In this document: positions 19,255-28,021 of the stretch, in pieces
Layout: every line of letters starts with the position of its first letter
Numbering within the stretch: position 1 is the first letter of the stretch
From: Klebsiella quasipneumoniae subsp. quasipneumoniae
GTDB taxonomy: Bacteria; Pseudomonadota; Gammaproteobacteria; Enterobacterales; Enterobacteriaceae
DNA: 64,000 nt
Direction: 5' to 3'
Assembly (NCBI RefSeq): GCF_020525925.1
Contig: NZ_CP084876.1
Location: forward strand, 1,550,001 to 1,614,000
Position numbers and translations under genes: made by a program
The notes under the pieces: generated by a model
What the model saw: only the letters and a program-made list of their open reading frames with translations
Told to the model about the DNA's origin: nothing
Databases searched by the model: none

Positions 19255-19535
19255 AAAAAAAGTTCGCAGCTTATAAAAAAAGGAGGAGCGGTGTCAGACC
19301 CAGCTTCCGTGCGGTCTGTCACAAAACCAGGGATGATAGCGCGGAATCTACCAGCGCACCAGTACAAAAAGTGATTTGCTGTATACATTTATTAAACATT
19401 TTTATAACGGATCTCAAAACAGAACTTAAAATTTAAACAATATTTAAATTTTTGAGCTTCGGTGGTAACGTGAGGGGTGAGAATCGTATCACCTGCGCTA
19501 AATAAAAACAGCGAGTAAAGTAAGGCTCAAATCCG
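19255..19535. promoter_or_regulatory. Divergent promoter region, SulP gene and mqo
   Basis: 281 bp between divergent start codons, very AT-rich from 19370 to 19460 (runs such as TTAAAATTTAAACAATATTT). It should contain the mqo promoter and the minus-strand SulP promoter. I cannot fix either one. No coding frame is visible. Confidence 0.5.
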
Positions 19536-21170
19536 ATGAATAAAAAGATGGCCGTACCACGCTCACAGGCGGTTGGTCCCAACAGCACTCGGACCAACAC
19601 CCGCCATGAGCAAGAGACGGATGTATTGTTGATTGGCGGCGGCATTATGAGCGCCACACTGGGAACCTGGCTGCAGGAGCTTGAGCCAGACTGGTCTATT
19701 ACCATGGTTGAGCAGATGTCCAGCGTGGCGGAAGAGAGCTCAAACGGGTGGAACAATGCGGGGACCGGCCACGCGGCGCTGATGGAGCTGAACTACACGC
19801 CGCAGACCGCCAACGGCATCAATATCGACAAAGCGGTCGACATCAACGAAGCCTTCCACATCTCGCGTCAGTTCTGGGCGCATCAGGTGACGCGCGGCGT
19901 CCTGAACAAACCAAAATCATTCATTAACAGCGTGCCGCACATGAGCTTTGTGTGGGGCGAAGATAACGTCAACTTCCTGCGCGCGCGCTATGCGGCGCTG
20001 CAGCAGAGTGAACTGTTCCGCGGCATTCGTTACTCTGAAGACCATCAGCAGATCAAAGCCTGGGCGCCGCTGGTGATGGAAGGTCGCGACCCGCTGCAAA
20101 AAGTGGCCGCCACCCGTACGGAAGTGGGAACCGACGTCAACTATGGCGAAATCACCCGCCAGCTGATCGCCAGCCTGCAAAAGCATGATAATTTCTCCCT
20201 CCAGTTGGGCACCGTGGTACGTCGCTTCAAGCGCAACGCCGACAAGAGCTGGACGGTCACCCTCGCGGATGCCGACAACCGTCGTCAGAAGCGGGTTATC
20301 AAAGCCAAATTTATCTTTATCGGCGCCGGCGGCGCGGCGCTGACCCTGCTGCAGGAAACCGGCATTCCACAGGCCAAAGAGTATGCGGGCTTCCCGGTCG
20401 GCGGCCAGTTCCTGGTCTGCGAAAATCCGGAGGTGGTAAACCACCATCTGGCGAAGGTTTACGGCCAGGCCGAAGTGGGCGCGCCGCCGATGTCGGTGCC
20501 GCACATCGATACCCGTATTATCGACGGTAAACGCGTGGTGCTGTTCGGGCCGTTCGCGACCTTCTCGACCCGCTTCCTGAAGAACGGTTCGCTGTGGGAT
20601 CTGCTGGCCTCGACCAATACCTCGAATATCCTGCCGATGCTCAACGTCGGCCTGGACAACTTCGATCTGGTGAAATATCTGATTAGCCAGGTGATGCAGA
20701 AAGATAAAGATCGTCTGGCCGCGCTGTGCGAATACTATCCGGAAGCGCGGAAAGAGGACTGGCGGTTGTGGCAGGCCGGTCAGCGCGTGCAGATCATCAA
20801 GCGCGATGCGAAGAAGGGCGGGGTACTCCGCCTGGGCACCGAAGTGGTCAGCGATGACGAAGGCACCGTCGCGGCGCTGCTCGGCGCATCGCCAGGCGCC
20901 TCCACCGCGGCGCCTATCATGCTGCAGCTGATGGAAAAAGTGTTTAAGGACAAAGTTAATTCGCCGGAATGGCAGGCCAGGCTGAAGGCGATCATCCCGA
21001 CCTACGGTATTCGCCTTGATGGCAACCCGGCGGAGATTGAGAAAGCGCTGGCGTGGACCAGTGAAGTGCTGGAGCTGAAATATGAGCCAGCCGCCGCGAT
21101 GGATGAAGCCCCGCAGGCGGAGCTGAAGCCGCTGAGCGGCGGCAAGCCGATAGCGGATATCGCGCTCTGA
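19536..21170 (+). CDS. mqo: Malate:quinone oxidoreductase
   Basis: FAD-dependent membrane-associated enzyme that oxidises malate to oxaloacetate and passes electrons to the quinone pool, alongside NAD-linked malate dehydrogenase. The 544 residues contain the N-terminal FAD motif [17 protein letters not shown] followed by [20 protein letters not shown]. Family blocks [34 protein letters not shown] and [13 protein letters not shown] are also present. The first 25 residues differ from the E. coli N-terminus, which is variable; the start could also be the second ATG at 19548. A terminator follows. Confidence 0.96.
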   Translation: MNKKMAVPRSQAVGPNSTRTNTRHEQETDVLLIGGGIMSATLGTWLQELEPDWSITMVEQMSSVAEESSNGWNNAGTGHAALMELNYTPQTANGINIDKAVDINEAFHISRQFWAHQVTRGVLNKPKSFINSVPHMSFVWGEDNVNFLRARYAALQQSELFRGIRYSEDHQQIKAWAPLVMEGRDPLQKVAATRTEVGTDVNYGEITRQLIASLQKHDNFSLQLGTVVRRFKRNADKSWTVTLADADNRRQKRVIKAKFIFIGAGGAALTLLQETGIPQAKEYAGFPVGGQFLVCENPEVVNHHLAKVYGQAEVGAPPMSVPHIDTRIIDGKRVVLFGPFATFSTRFLKNGSLWDLLASTNTSNILPMLNVGLDNFDLVKYLISQVMQKDKDRLAALCEYYPEARKEDWRLWQAGQRVQIIKRDAKKGGVLRLGTEVVSDDEGTVAALLGASPGASTAAPIMLQLMEKVFKDKVNSPEWQARLKAIIPTYGIRLDGNPAEIEKALAWTSEVLELKYEPAAAMDEAPQAELKPLSGGKPIADIAL

Positions 21171-21171
21171 C

Positions 21172-21203
21172 AAAAACGGCAGCCTGCGGGCTGCCGTTTT
21201 TTT
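21172..21203 (+). terminator. Intrinsic terminator between mqo and eco
   Basis: Stem ACGGCAGCC / GGCTGCCGT with a TGCG loop and a run of seven T serves mqo. The A-run on the left arm could also serve the convergent ecotin gene. Confidence 0.93.
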
Positions 21204-21225
21204 ATTGCCGTTTTAATGGCGCGCC

Positions 21226-21717
21226 TTAGCGGACCTCGGCGTTACCGATAGTCTCCTCCGCGCGCCAGATGCGATATTTCACATCGACATTGGTCGGCGT
21301 GTAGACGACGATCGGCAGCTTGCTGTTGTAGCGCAGCATGGCGTCATCGCCGAGGCCGGCAGTCACAAATTTCTTCGTTTTCTTGCCGTCCGGGCAGGCC
21401 ATCATGGTGGATACCGGGCCGCTCAGCTTATCAAAAACATAGTAGTCATAACCCCAGCCTTCCAGGGTTTTGCTTTCCAGCTCCCCGCCAAGACGATGGT
21501 GGTTGCAGTCAACTTCCAGCGTCTGGCCGATCATCAGCTCAACCTTCAGCGCCGATTCATCCTGCTGCTGCGGCAGCTGAATAACCTGACGCTTCATGCC
21601 TTTTTCCGCTTTCGGGAACGGCGCGACTTTTTCCAGCGGCTGGTCTGCGGCCAGGGCGCCGGCAGACATGCAGGCGGCGGTCAGCAGAGAAACGGCTAGC
21701 GTAGTGATTTTTTTCAC
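21226..21717 (-). CDS. eco: Ecotin, periplasmic serine protease inhibitor
   Basis: Dimeric periplasmic inhibitor of trypsin-fold proteases such as trypsin, chymotrypsin and neutrophil elastase. The 163-residue precursor has a signal peptide ending in [10 protein letters not shown]. The reactive loop reads STMMACPDG, with the usual Met-Met at the P1-P1' bond and the flanking disulfide cysteine. Conserved blocks [23 protein letters not shown] and [13 protein letters not shown] match the family. The start codon is GTG (21717) with an AAAGGA site about 9 nt upstream. Confidence 0.96.
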   Translation of the reverse strand: MKKITTLAVSLLTAACMSAGALAADQPLEKVAPFPKAEKGMKRQVIQLPQQQDESALKVELMIGQTLEVDCNHHRLGGELESKTLEGWGYDYYVFDKLSGPVSTMMACPDGKKTKKFVTAGLGDDAMLRYNSKLPIVVYTPTNVDVKYRIWRAEETIGNAEVR

Positions 21718-21891
21718 GGTTGATCATCCTTTATTTTCGTTCCTGACAGAGATAGCCTATCATCACTTTGCTAAATGTTAAGATTTATTTACCATTTTTT
21801 GCAAAATGAATAGTGTTATCTACTGGTAAGATGTCGGCCGCGCAGAGCGCAACAGGGGCGCTGGCAGGCCGCCAGAGGCCTGCCGGTGAAA

Positions 21892-23001
21892 TTATTCATT
21901 ACGGCTATTTTTCGCTTCCTCAATAAATTCTTCATCGATTTCATCAGTGTTGCCAGCGTGTTCCCGCCCCGACAGCAAATTCCAGCAGGCGATAAACAAG
22001 GCGGCGATCAGCGGGCCGATAACAAAGCCGTTAATACCGTAGATCTCCATGCCGCCGAGGGTGGCGATCAGGATCAGGTAGTCCGGCATTTTGGTATCCT
22101 TGCCCACCAGCAGCGGACGCAGAATGTTGTCCACCAGGCCAATCACAATGACAAAGAAGCCGACAATAAAGGCGCCCTGCCACAGCTGGCCGGTGGCAAA
22201 CAGGTAAATCGCCGCCGGCACCCAGATAATGGCCGAGCCTACCGCCGGGATAAGCGACAGGAACGCCATCAGCGCGCCCCAGAGAATGCTGCCGTCCAGA
22301 CCGGCGATCCAGAAGGCAAAGCCGCCCAGCGCCCCCTGCGCCAGCGCCACGGCGACGGTGCCTTTTACCGTGGCGCGAGCCACCGCGGCGAACTTAGCGA
22401 ACAGGTGCTGCTTCACGTAGCTGGATAACGGCAGAGATTCGAGGATCAACAGCACCAGGTGAGGGCCATCCTTCAGCAGGAAGAACAGCAGGTAGAGCAT
22501 AATGCCGAAGCTGACGGTGAAGCCAAAGGTGCCTTTACCAATCAGAAACGCGCTGCCGGCCAGATACTGGCCGCCTTTCAGGGCGACATCGGAGAGCTGC
22601 TGCTGGATCTGCTGCGCGCTATCCAGGTTATGTTCGGCGAGGAAGCTTCTGGCCCAGCCGGGGAGGTGGGCGATCAGGCTGGCGACCACCGTCGGGAACT
22701 GGGTATCGTTATGCTGCAGTTTGCTGTACACCACGTTCAGCTCGTAGGCCAGTGACGACAGGATAATCGCCAGCGGCGTGAACACGATAAGGCAGATAAT
22801 GACGATGGTCATCAGCGCCGCAAGGCCGTTACGTTCGCCGAGGCGGGTGCGCATCTTGTTTTTGACCGGATTGAAAATCACCGCGAGGATGGCGGCCCAG
22901 AGGATGGCGGAATAATAGGGTGAGAGAACATCAAAAAAGGCCAGGGTTACAATGAAGACGATAAGGATGAAAAATCCTTTGGTAAGTCCATTAACTCTCA
23001 T
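21892..23001 (-). CDS. AI-2E family membrane transporter
   Basis: Polytopic inner-membrane protein of the AI-2E (PerM/TqsA) exporter family. Members have been linked to autoinducer-2 export, sodium/proton exchange and other efflux; the substrate here is unknown. The 369 residues have about eight helices. The family hallmark is near the C-terminus (LIPAVGSAIIWVPAAIYL, GLVDNILRPLLVGK, YGINGFVIGPLIAALF), after a soluble helical insert around residues 90-150. It lies between ecotin and tRNA-Pro, where E. coli has the nap/ccm operons. A long hairpin (GGCAGGCC / GGCCTGCC, 21863-21884) without T-run lies just beyond its stop. Confidence 0.88.
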   Translation of the reverse strand: MRVNGLTKGFFILIVFIVTLAFFDVLSPYYSAILWAAILAVIFNPVKNKMRTRLGERNGLAALMTIVIICLIVFTPLAIILSSLAYELNVVYSKLQHNDTQFPTVVASLIAHLPGWARSFLAEHNLDSAQQIQQQLSDVALKGGQYLAGSAFLIGKGTFGFTVSFGIMLYLLFFLLKDGPHLVLLILESLPLSSYVKQHLFAKFAAVARATVKGTVAVALAQGALGGFAFWIAGLDGSILWGALMAFLSLIPAVGSAIIWVPAAIYLFATGQLWQGAFIVGFFVIVIGLVDNILRPLLVGKDTKMPDYLILIATLGGMEIYGINGFVIGPLIAALFIACWNLLSGREHAGNTDEIDEEFIEEAKNSRNE

Positions 23002-23148
23002 GTCATCCGCTCCTGCTTATGAGTCATACGGTCGAATAATAGATGCTACGACGTAATTTACCATCAGGATAGTCGTACTCTATACGCTGTGGCGCGGAAA
23101 GGGCACAAATTCAACGAGCTGAGGTGAACAGGCGTAAAAGAGGGGCAT

Positions 23149-23175
23149 AAAAAAACCAGCCTTAAAAGGCTGGTT
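23149..23175 (-). terminator. Intrinsic terminator of tRNA-Pro
   Basis: On the minus strand the stem AACCAGCC / GGCTGGTT with loop TTTTAA is followed by a T-run, 14 nt past the CCA end of the tRNA. Confidence 0.93.
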
Positions 23176-23188
23176 TCTCAGGGATTTT

Positions 23189-23265
23189 TGGTCGGCACGA
23201 GAGGATTTGAACCTCCGACCCCCGACACCCCATGACGGTGCGCTACCAGGCTGCGCTACGTGCCG
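23189..23265 (-). tRNA. proL: tRNA-Pro, anticodon GGG
   Basis: A 77-nt cloverleaf with encoded CCA. The acceptor stem CGGCACG / CGTGCCG, T-loop GGTTCAAATCC and anticodon GGG (genome 23229-23231) match E. coli proL, which also sits beside yejM. It reads CCC and CCU proline codons. No integrated element is seen at its 3' end, although tRNA genes are common integration sites. Confidence 0.98.
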
Positions 23266-23341
23266 ACGCGTGGGGAACAATATTACCCGTTCCCCAGGCG
23301 AATGCAAGCGGGTCGCGCGCGATTGATTCATAATTAATCAA

Positions 23342-25102
23342 TCAGTTAGCGATAAAGCGTTTTTCATCGGTCAGGACCTGCAGCAACAGGCTGAGCTGCG
23401 GTTTCTGATCTTTGATTTTCTCACCGTCGCGGCTCCAGGTGGTATAGGTGCCGTTATGGTTGAGGACCACGGTGATAGCCGGGGTGGTAATGGCCAGCGT
23501 ATCGCCGTTGGCCGCGGTGACCCAGTTCCGACGCCGCGCGGCGCTGAACAGATCTTCCCCCTGCGAATACTCATTGGCCGGCGTCGACACGTGAAGCAGG
23601 CGCTGCATCAGCGTGGTCATCACATCTTTGTTATCGGTCAGGGTGGCAATTTCCTGGGCCGGCGTGCCCGGCCAGTGAATAATCAGCGGCACCTGCAGCT
23701 GCTCGCGCGACCAGTCGAACGGGTCGTGTTTGACGTTAAGCGGCTTGCCGTGGCCGCCGGTGATAATGACCACCGTATTATCGAGCTTGCCGCCTTCGCG
23801 CAGCGCGGTCAGCACCCGATCGATCTGGGCATCAACGTCGCCTGCCGCCTTGCTATAACGGCGGACAAAGCCCTGCTGCTGCGTATCGTCGAGGGTGGTG
23901 CCATTGAGCGAGACCCACGAGAACCAGCGATTCTCATCCTGCGCGTAACGGTCCAGCCAGCCGATCCACTGATTGGCGGTCTGCTCGTCGCTCTGGGTCT
24001 TCGCGCTCGGCAGCGAGAAGTCGGAGAGCAGCGCCTGGCGATACAGCGGGCTGCTAAACCCATCGGAAGAGAACAGGCCCAGCTGGTAGCCCTGCTGGTT
24101 GAGAGCGGTGATCAGCGCCGCGGGAATACGCGCCGAGAGGACACCGTCCATATAGCCTGGCGAAATGCCGTAGAACAGGCCAAACAGGCCGCTGTCGGCG
24201 GTATTGCCCGAGCTCATATGCTGGGTAAAGTTCACGTTTTCTTTGGCAAACGCCGCCAGCGCCGGCATCGTTTTTTCAAACCGCGAGTAGTTCAGGTTGT
24301 CGACGGTGATCAGTAGCACATTATAGCCCGCGCCGAGGTCGCGGTAGCGCAGGTTACTGAGCGGATACTGGACCGATACCGCCTCCGGCGCCCCTTGCTC
24401 CACCAGGCGACGCTGATAATCCTCGGCGTCGAGCAGGCCATGTTTCTCAAGGAAACGTCGGGCGGTCATCGGATAAGAAAGCGGTAGATTCGCTCGCTGC
24501 ATGGTGATCGGGCGATAAAAATTGGCATCCGCCCAGATATAGACCAGGTGGCTGCTGATGAACGACAAAAAGAAGAACCAGGCGACCGGGCGGGCATAAT
24601 GGCGGCGACGCGTCAGGCTGCGCAGTTTTTGCCAGCTCCAGGTGGCGAAGAGCATTTCAATCAAAAAGATGACCGGGACGCTGATAAACATCAGCTGCCA
24701 GTCGCGCGCCATCTCATTCTGGTCAGGGTTGATGACCAGCTCCCAGACCACCGGGTTTAAATGAAGATGAAAGCGGGTAAAGACCTCGCTGTCTATCAGC
24801 AGCAGCGTCATCCCGGCGGTGGCAAGGATCACCGACAGGAAGCGCATCAGGCGCTGCGAGACCACGATAAAGGTCAACGGAAAGAGGATCAGCACATAGC
24901 TGGTAAACACCAGGAAGCTGAAGTGCCCGACGAGACTGACGTACGAAAAGAGTCGTCCGGCAAGCGTCGTCGGCCAGTCGGCGACAAAAAGGTAGCGGCT
25001 GCCGAGCACCATGGCCAACAACATGTTGAACAGGGCGAACCAGTGCCCCCAGCTAACCATCTGGGAGACTTTTTCTCGGTAGGGCTGACGTAGAGTCACC
25101 AT
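23342..25102 (-). CDS. yejM: YejM/PbgA (LapC) membrane regulator of LPS synthesis
   Basis: Essential inner-membrane protein that senses periplasmic LPS and controls LpxC degradation by FtsH through LapB. The 586 residues have five N-terminal membrane helices (about residues 18-190), a basic linker, and a periplasmic sulfatase/phosphoethanolamine-transferase-like domain (VLLITVDNLNYSRF, SSGNTADSGLFGLFYG, VVIITGGHGKP). Several metal and catalytic residues of true sulfatases are changed, as in its orthologues, so it is a pseudo-enzyme. It is 18 bp downstream of yejL on the same strand and probably co-transcribed. Confidence 0.95.
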   Translation of the reverse strand: MVTLRQPYREKVSQMVSWGHWFALFNMLLAMVLGSRYLFVADWPTTLAGRLFSYVSLVGHFSFLVFTSYVLILFPLTFIVVSQRLMRFLSVILATAGMTLLLIDSEVFTRFHLHLNPVVWELVINPDQNEMARDWQLMFISVPVIFLIEMLFATWSWQKLRSLTRRRHYARPVAWFFFLSFISSHLVYIWADANFYRPITMQRANLPLSYPMTARRFLEKHGLLDAEDYQRRLVEQGAPEAVSVQYPLSNLRYRDLGAGYNVLLITVDNLNYSRFEKTMPALAAFAKENVNFTQHMSSGNTADSGLFGLFYGISPGYMDGVLSARIPAALITALNQQGYQLGLFSSDGFSSPLYRQALLSDFSLPSAKTQSDEQTANQWIGWLDRYAQDENRWFSWVSLNGTTLDDTQQQGFVRRYSKAAGDVDAQIDRVLTALREGGKLDNTVVIITGGHGKPLNVKHDPFDWSREQLQVPLIIHWPGTPAQEIATLTDNKDVMTTLMQRLLHVSTPANEYSQGEDLFSAARRRNWVTAANGDTLAITTPAITVVLNHNGTYTTWSRDGEKIKDQKPQLSLLLQVLTDEKRFIAN

Positions 25103-25120
25103 ATACTGTTGCTGTTATCC

Positions 25121-25348
25121 TTAATGCGCTGGATCGTCGTTAATCGAAGATTGCAAAGCCTGCGCGAAAGAACGGGCGATGGCCTGACGCTGCGCCGGCG
25201 CGACGCTACTGTTGATCAGGTTGGTCACCATATTGCCTAACACCATCAGTGAAAGGTCAACCGGGGCTTTGTGTGATTCCAGGACGTTCGTCAGCTCGCT
25301 GAGCAACTGTTCGACCTGTTGATCGCTATAGCGGGAAATTTGCGGCAT
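25121..25348 (-). CDS. yejL: UPF0352 family protein YejL
   Basis: Small conserved enterobacterial protein of unknown function. The frame is open further upstream (to 25432), but the ATG at 25348 gives [16 protein letters not shown] and 75 residues, exactly the usual length, so I choose it. It is mostly helical, with conserved core [13 protein letters not shown]. It is first in a pair with yejM and divergent from yejK, as in E. coli. Confidence 0.93.
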   Translation of the reverse strand: MPQISRYSDQQVEQLLSELTNVLESHKAPVDLSLMVLGNMVTNLINSSVAPAQRQAIARSFAQALQSSINDDPAH

Positions 25349-25534
25349 AAACTCAAAATCTGTTTGTTCGTGAAAGGGCAACATATTACCGTAGCAGCAG
25401 CTTTTTTTCCGCATTTTTTCGCCGCGGCGCAAAAGCGCACCGATCGTCAGTCATGACGTCGAAATGTGTGGCGCCAGTTGCGTCGGCAACCCGGCGGTGG
25501 TTGAATACCGCCCGGTCTAAAAGGAGAGTTTAAC

Positions 25535-26542
25535 ATGAGTCTGGATATCGACCAGATTGCCCTGCATCAGTTAATCAAACGTGATGAACAAAATCTGGAG
25601 CTGGTGCTGCGCGAGTCACTGCTGGAGCCGAACGCGACGGTCGTCGAGATGATGGCTGAACTGCACCGGGTTTATAGCGCCAAAAGCAAAGCCTATGGCT
25701 TGTTCAATGAAGAGAGCGAACTGGCGCAGGCGCTGCGCCTGCAGCGTCAGGGGGAAGAGGAGTTTCTGGCGTTCAGCCGCGCGGCGACCGGCCGCCTGCG
25801 CGATGAGCTGGCGAAATACCCGTTCGCCGAAGGGGGCATTGTCCTCTTCTGTCAGTATCGTTACCTGGCGGTCGAGTATCTGCTGGTGGCGGTGCTCAAT
25901 AACCTGAGCAGCATGCGCGTCAACGAAGAGCTGGATATCCGCTCGACCCATTATCTGGATATTAACCATGCCGATATCGTCGCGCGCATCGATCTGACCG
26001 AGTGGGAAACCAATCCAGAGTCGACCCGCTACCTGACCTTCCTGAAAGGGCGGGTGGGGCGCAAAGTGGCCGATTTCTTCATGGATTTCCTCGGCGCCAG
26101 CGAAGGTCTCAACGCCAAAGCGCAGAACCGCGGCCTGCTGCAGGCGGTGGATGACTTTGCCGCCGACGCGCAGCTTGATAAATCCGAGCGACAGAATGTG
26201 CGTCAGCAGGTCTATGCTTACTGCAATGAACAGCTGCAGGCCGGGGAAGAGATTGAGCTGGAGTCGCTGTCCAAAGAGCTTGCCGGCGTCAGCGAAAAGA
26301 GCTTCCAGGAATTCACCGCCGAGCAGGGCTACGAGCTGGAAGAGAGCTTCCCGGCGGATCGCAGCACCTTACGTCAGCTGACCAAGTTTGCCGGCAGCGG
26401 CGGCGGTTTGACCATTAACTTCGACGCGATGCTGCTGGGCGAACGCGTATTCTGGGATCCCGCCACCGATACCCTGACCATTAAGGGCACCCCGCCGAAC
26501 CTGCGCGACCAGCTGCAGCGCCGGACGTCCGGCGGCAACTAA
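25535..26542 (+). CDS. yejK: Nucleoid-associated protein YejK
   Basis: Nucleoid-associated protein (NdpA family), reported in E. coli to bind DNA and to interact with topoisomerases. The 335 residues match the family length. The N-terminus [24 protein letters not shown] and the C-terminal block [19 protein letters not shown] are characteristic. An AAGGAGAG site stands 8-9 nt before the ATG. It is transcribed away from yejLM; the gene to its right (a DeoR regulator) converges on it and is not part of the E. coli order. Confidence 0.95.
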   Translation: MSLDIDQIALHQLIKRDEQNLELVLRESLLEPNATVVEMMAELHRVYSAKSKAYGLFNEESELAQALRLQRQGEEEFLAFSRAATGRLRDELAKYPFAEGGIVLFCQYRYLAVEYLLVAVLNNLSSMRVNEELDIRSTHYLDINHADIVARIDLTEWETNPESTRYLTFLKGRVGRKVADFFMDFLGASEGLNAKAQNRGLLQAVDDFAADAQLDKSERQNVRQQVYAYCNEQLQAGEEIELESLSKELAGVSEKSFQEFTAEQGYELEESFPADRSTLRQLTKFAGSGGGLTINFDAMLLGERVFWDPATDTLTIKGTPPNLRDQLQRRTSGGN

Positions 26543-26555
26543 GCGCCACGCCCCG

Positions 26556-27323
26556 TCAGCGCGACCGCTGAACGGGGACGATCTCCACGCCGCTCTGCAC
26601 CAGCCGCTGGCGCAGCGCGGCGTCGGGCTCCCCATCGACGATAAGCGTACTGGCGAGGTTCAGCTCGCCGATGGCAAAGGCCGACGCGGCGTTGAGCTTT
26701 TCCCGGGAGGCCATCACCACGGTTTCCGCGGCCCTGGCCGCCAGCGCGCGCTTGATGCCTGCCTCTTCATAATCACCGGTGGTAAAACCCGCTCGCGGGT
26801 GGACGCCGGTCACCCCCATAAAGAACACATCGGCGTTGATCCGCGCCATTGCTTCCAGCGTTTCAGGGCCGACGGCGACAACCGAATGCTTAAACACTTT
26901 GCCGCCGAGCAGGATCACCTCGATTCGCGGGTGATCGACCAGCGCCACGGCGATGCCGGGGCTGTGAGTGACCACCGTGCAGCTGAGGTCGGCGGGTAAT
27001 AAGCCGATCATCGCCGCGGTGGTGGTGCCGCCATCGACAATCACCACCTGTCCAGGCTGGATCAGGGCGGCGGCAGCGCGCGCTACCGCCTGTTTGGAGG
27101 CGATTTGCACGCTTTTGCGTGTTTCAATAGGGGCGATGGCGGCAGAGACGGGCAGCGCCCCGCCGTGGACCCGCTGCAGTTTTCCTTCCGCCGCCAGCTC
27201 GCGCAGATCGCGGCGAATGGAGTCCTCAGAGACGTTAAACCGTTGGCTCAGCTCCCCGGACATCACCTGTTTTTCCTCCGCAAGGATCTGCAGGATTTGC
27301 TGTTTTCGTTGACTGGCGAGCAT
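26556..27323 (-). CDS. DeoR-family transcriptional regulator
   Basis: Sugar-phosphate-responsive repressor by family. The 255 residues begin with a DeoR winged helix (QRKQQILQILAEEKQVMSGELSQRF, then SEDSIRRDLRELAAEGKLQRVHGGAL). The C-terminal ribose-5-phosphate-isomerase-like sensor domain carries VIVDGGTTTAAM and FMGVTGVHPRAGFTTGDYEE. I do not recognise a specific named orthologue. It is divergent from the Nudix gene (81 bp apart) with a direct-repeat operator candidate between them, so it most likely controls itself and that gene. The inducer is unknown. Confidence 0.88.
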   Translation of the reverse strand: MLASQRKQQILQILAEEKQVMSGELSQRFNVSEDSIRRDLRELAAEGKLQRVHGGALPVSAAIAPIETRKSVQIASKQAVARAAAALIQPGQVVIVDGGTTTAAMIGLLPADLSCTVVTHSPGIAVALVDHPRIEVILLGGKVFKHSVVAVGPETLEAMARINADVFFMGVTGVHPRAGFTTGDYEEAGIKRALAARAAETVVMASREKLNAASAFAIGELNLASTLIVDGEPDAALRQRLVQSGVEIVPVQRSR

Positions 27324-27345
27324 GATTTTTCCTTCACGAGTGATC

Positions 27346-27375
27346 TTGTTTATGCACGATTATGCATGTTATGGT
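27346..27375 (+). promoter_or_regulatory. Direct-repeat operator within predicted Nudix promoter
   Basis: Two adjacent 10-bp direct repeats, TTATGCACGA (27350-27359) and TTATGCATGT (27360-27369), differ at two positions. They fill the spacer between a -35-like TTGTTT (27346-27351) and a -10-like TATGGT (27370-27375) facing the Nudix gene. A repressor bound here would block the promoter. DeoR-family repressors often use tandem direct repeats of about this spacing. Confidence 0.55.
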
Positions 27376-27404
27376 GCCTGCTGTCATCTGAAAGGGGATA
27401 TAAC

Positions 27405-28001
27405 ATGCAAACTCACGCACCGCACGTCCGACACGTTCGCGAGACGCTGCTCTCTGATAACTGGTACACGCTGAAAAAATATACCTTTGAACTGCAGCGC
27501 CGGGACGGACGCTGGCAGGAGCAGAGCCGCGAGGCCTACGATCGCGGCAACGGCGCGGTCATTTTACTCTACAACCGGGAAAAGCGGACGGTGGTCCTGA
27601 CCCGTCAGTTCCGTTTTCCGGTGTTTACTCACGGTCACGACGGATATCTCATTGAAGCGGCGGCAGGGCTGTTGGATAACGCCTCGCCGGAGGCGCGGAT
27701 CGTAGCCGAAGCGGAAGAGGAGACCGGCTTTCGGGTGACGCGCATCGAGCCCCTCTTCACCGTCTTTATGAGCCCCGGATCTGTCACCGAAAAACTCTAC
27801 TTTTTTATCGCCGAATATCAGGCCGATGACCGGCAGGGAGACGGCGGCGGGCTGGCGGCGGAAGGTGAGGACATTGAAGTGCTGGAGTGGCCCCTGGCGC
27901 GGGCGCTGCAGGCCATTCGCGATGGCGAGATCATGGATGCCAAAACCATTATCCTGCTGCAGCACCTGGCGCTGAATGCCGACACGCTCCTCGCCGGCTG
28001 A
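27405..28001 (+). CDS. NudK-like Nudix hydrolase
   Basis: Probable nucleoside-diphosphate-sugar hydrolase. NudK of E. coli splits GDP-mannose to GMP and mannose-1-phosphate, and this protein follows it along its length (AYDRGNGAVILLYNREKRTVVLTRQFR). I start at the ATG at 27405 (198 residues), with an AAAGGGG site; the frame is open further upstream but only across the regulator. The Nudix box lies at residues 88-109. It keeps the catalytic EAEEETG core but has Ser where the first conserved Glu is expected and Ala for the usual Arg. Divergence from NudK at these sites makes the exact substrate uncertain. Confidence 0.85.
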   Translation: MQTHAPHVRHVRETLLSDNWYTLKKYTFELQRRDGRWQEQSREAYDRGNGAVILLYNREKRTVVLTRQFRFPVFTHGHDGYLIEAAAGLLDNASPEARIVAEAEEETGFRVTRIEPLFTVFMSPGSVTEKLYFFIAEYQADDRQGDGGGLAAEGEDIEVLEWPLARALQAIRDGEIMDAKTIILLQHLALNADTLLAG

Positions 28002-28021
28002 GCGGCAAGGAGCAGGGAGGG

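Noticed and set aside
23189..23265. Integrative element at tRNA-Pro
   Set aside because: No integrase, no repeat of the tRNA 3' end, and neighbours are core genes.
23080..23331. 83-codon frame running through tRNA-Pro
   Set aside because: It reads across the tRNA and its terminator.
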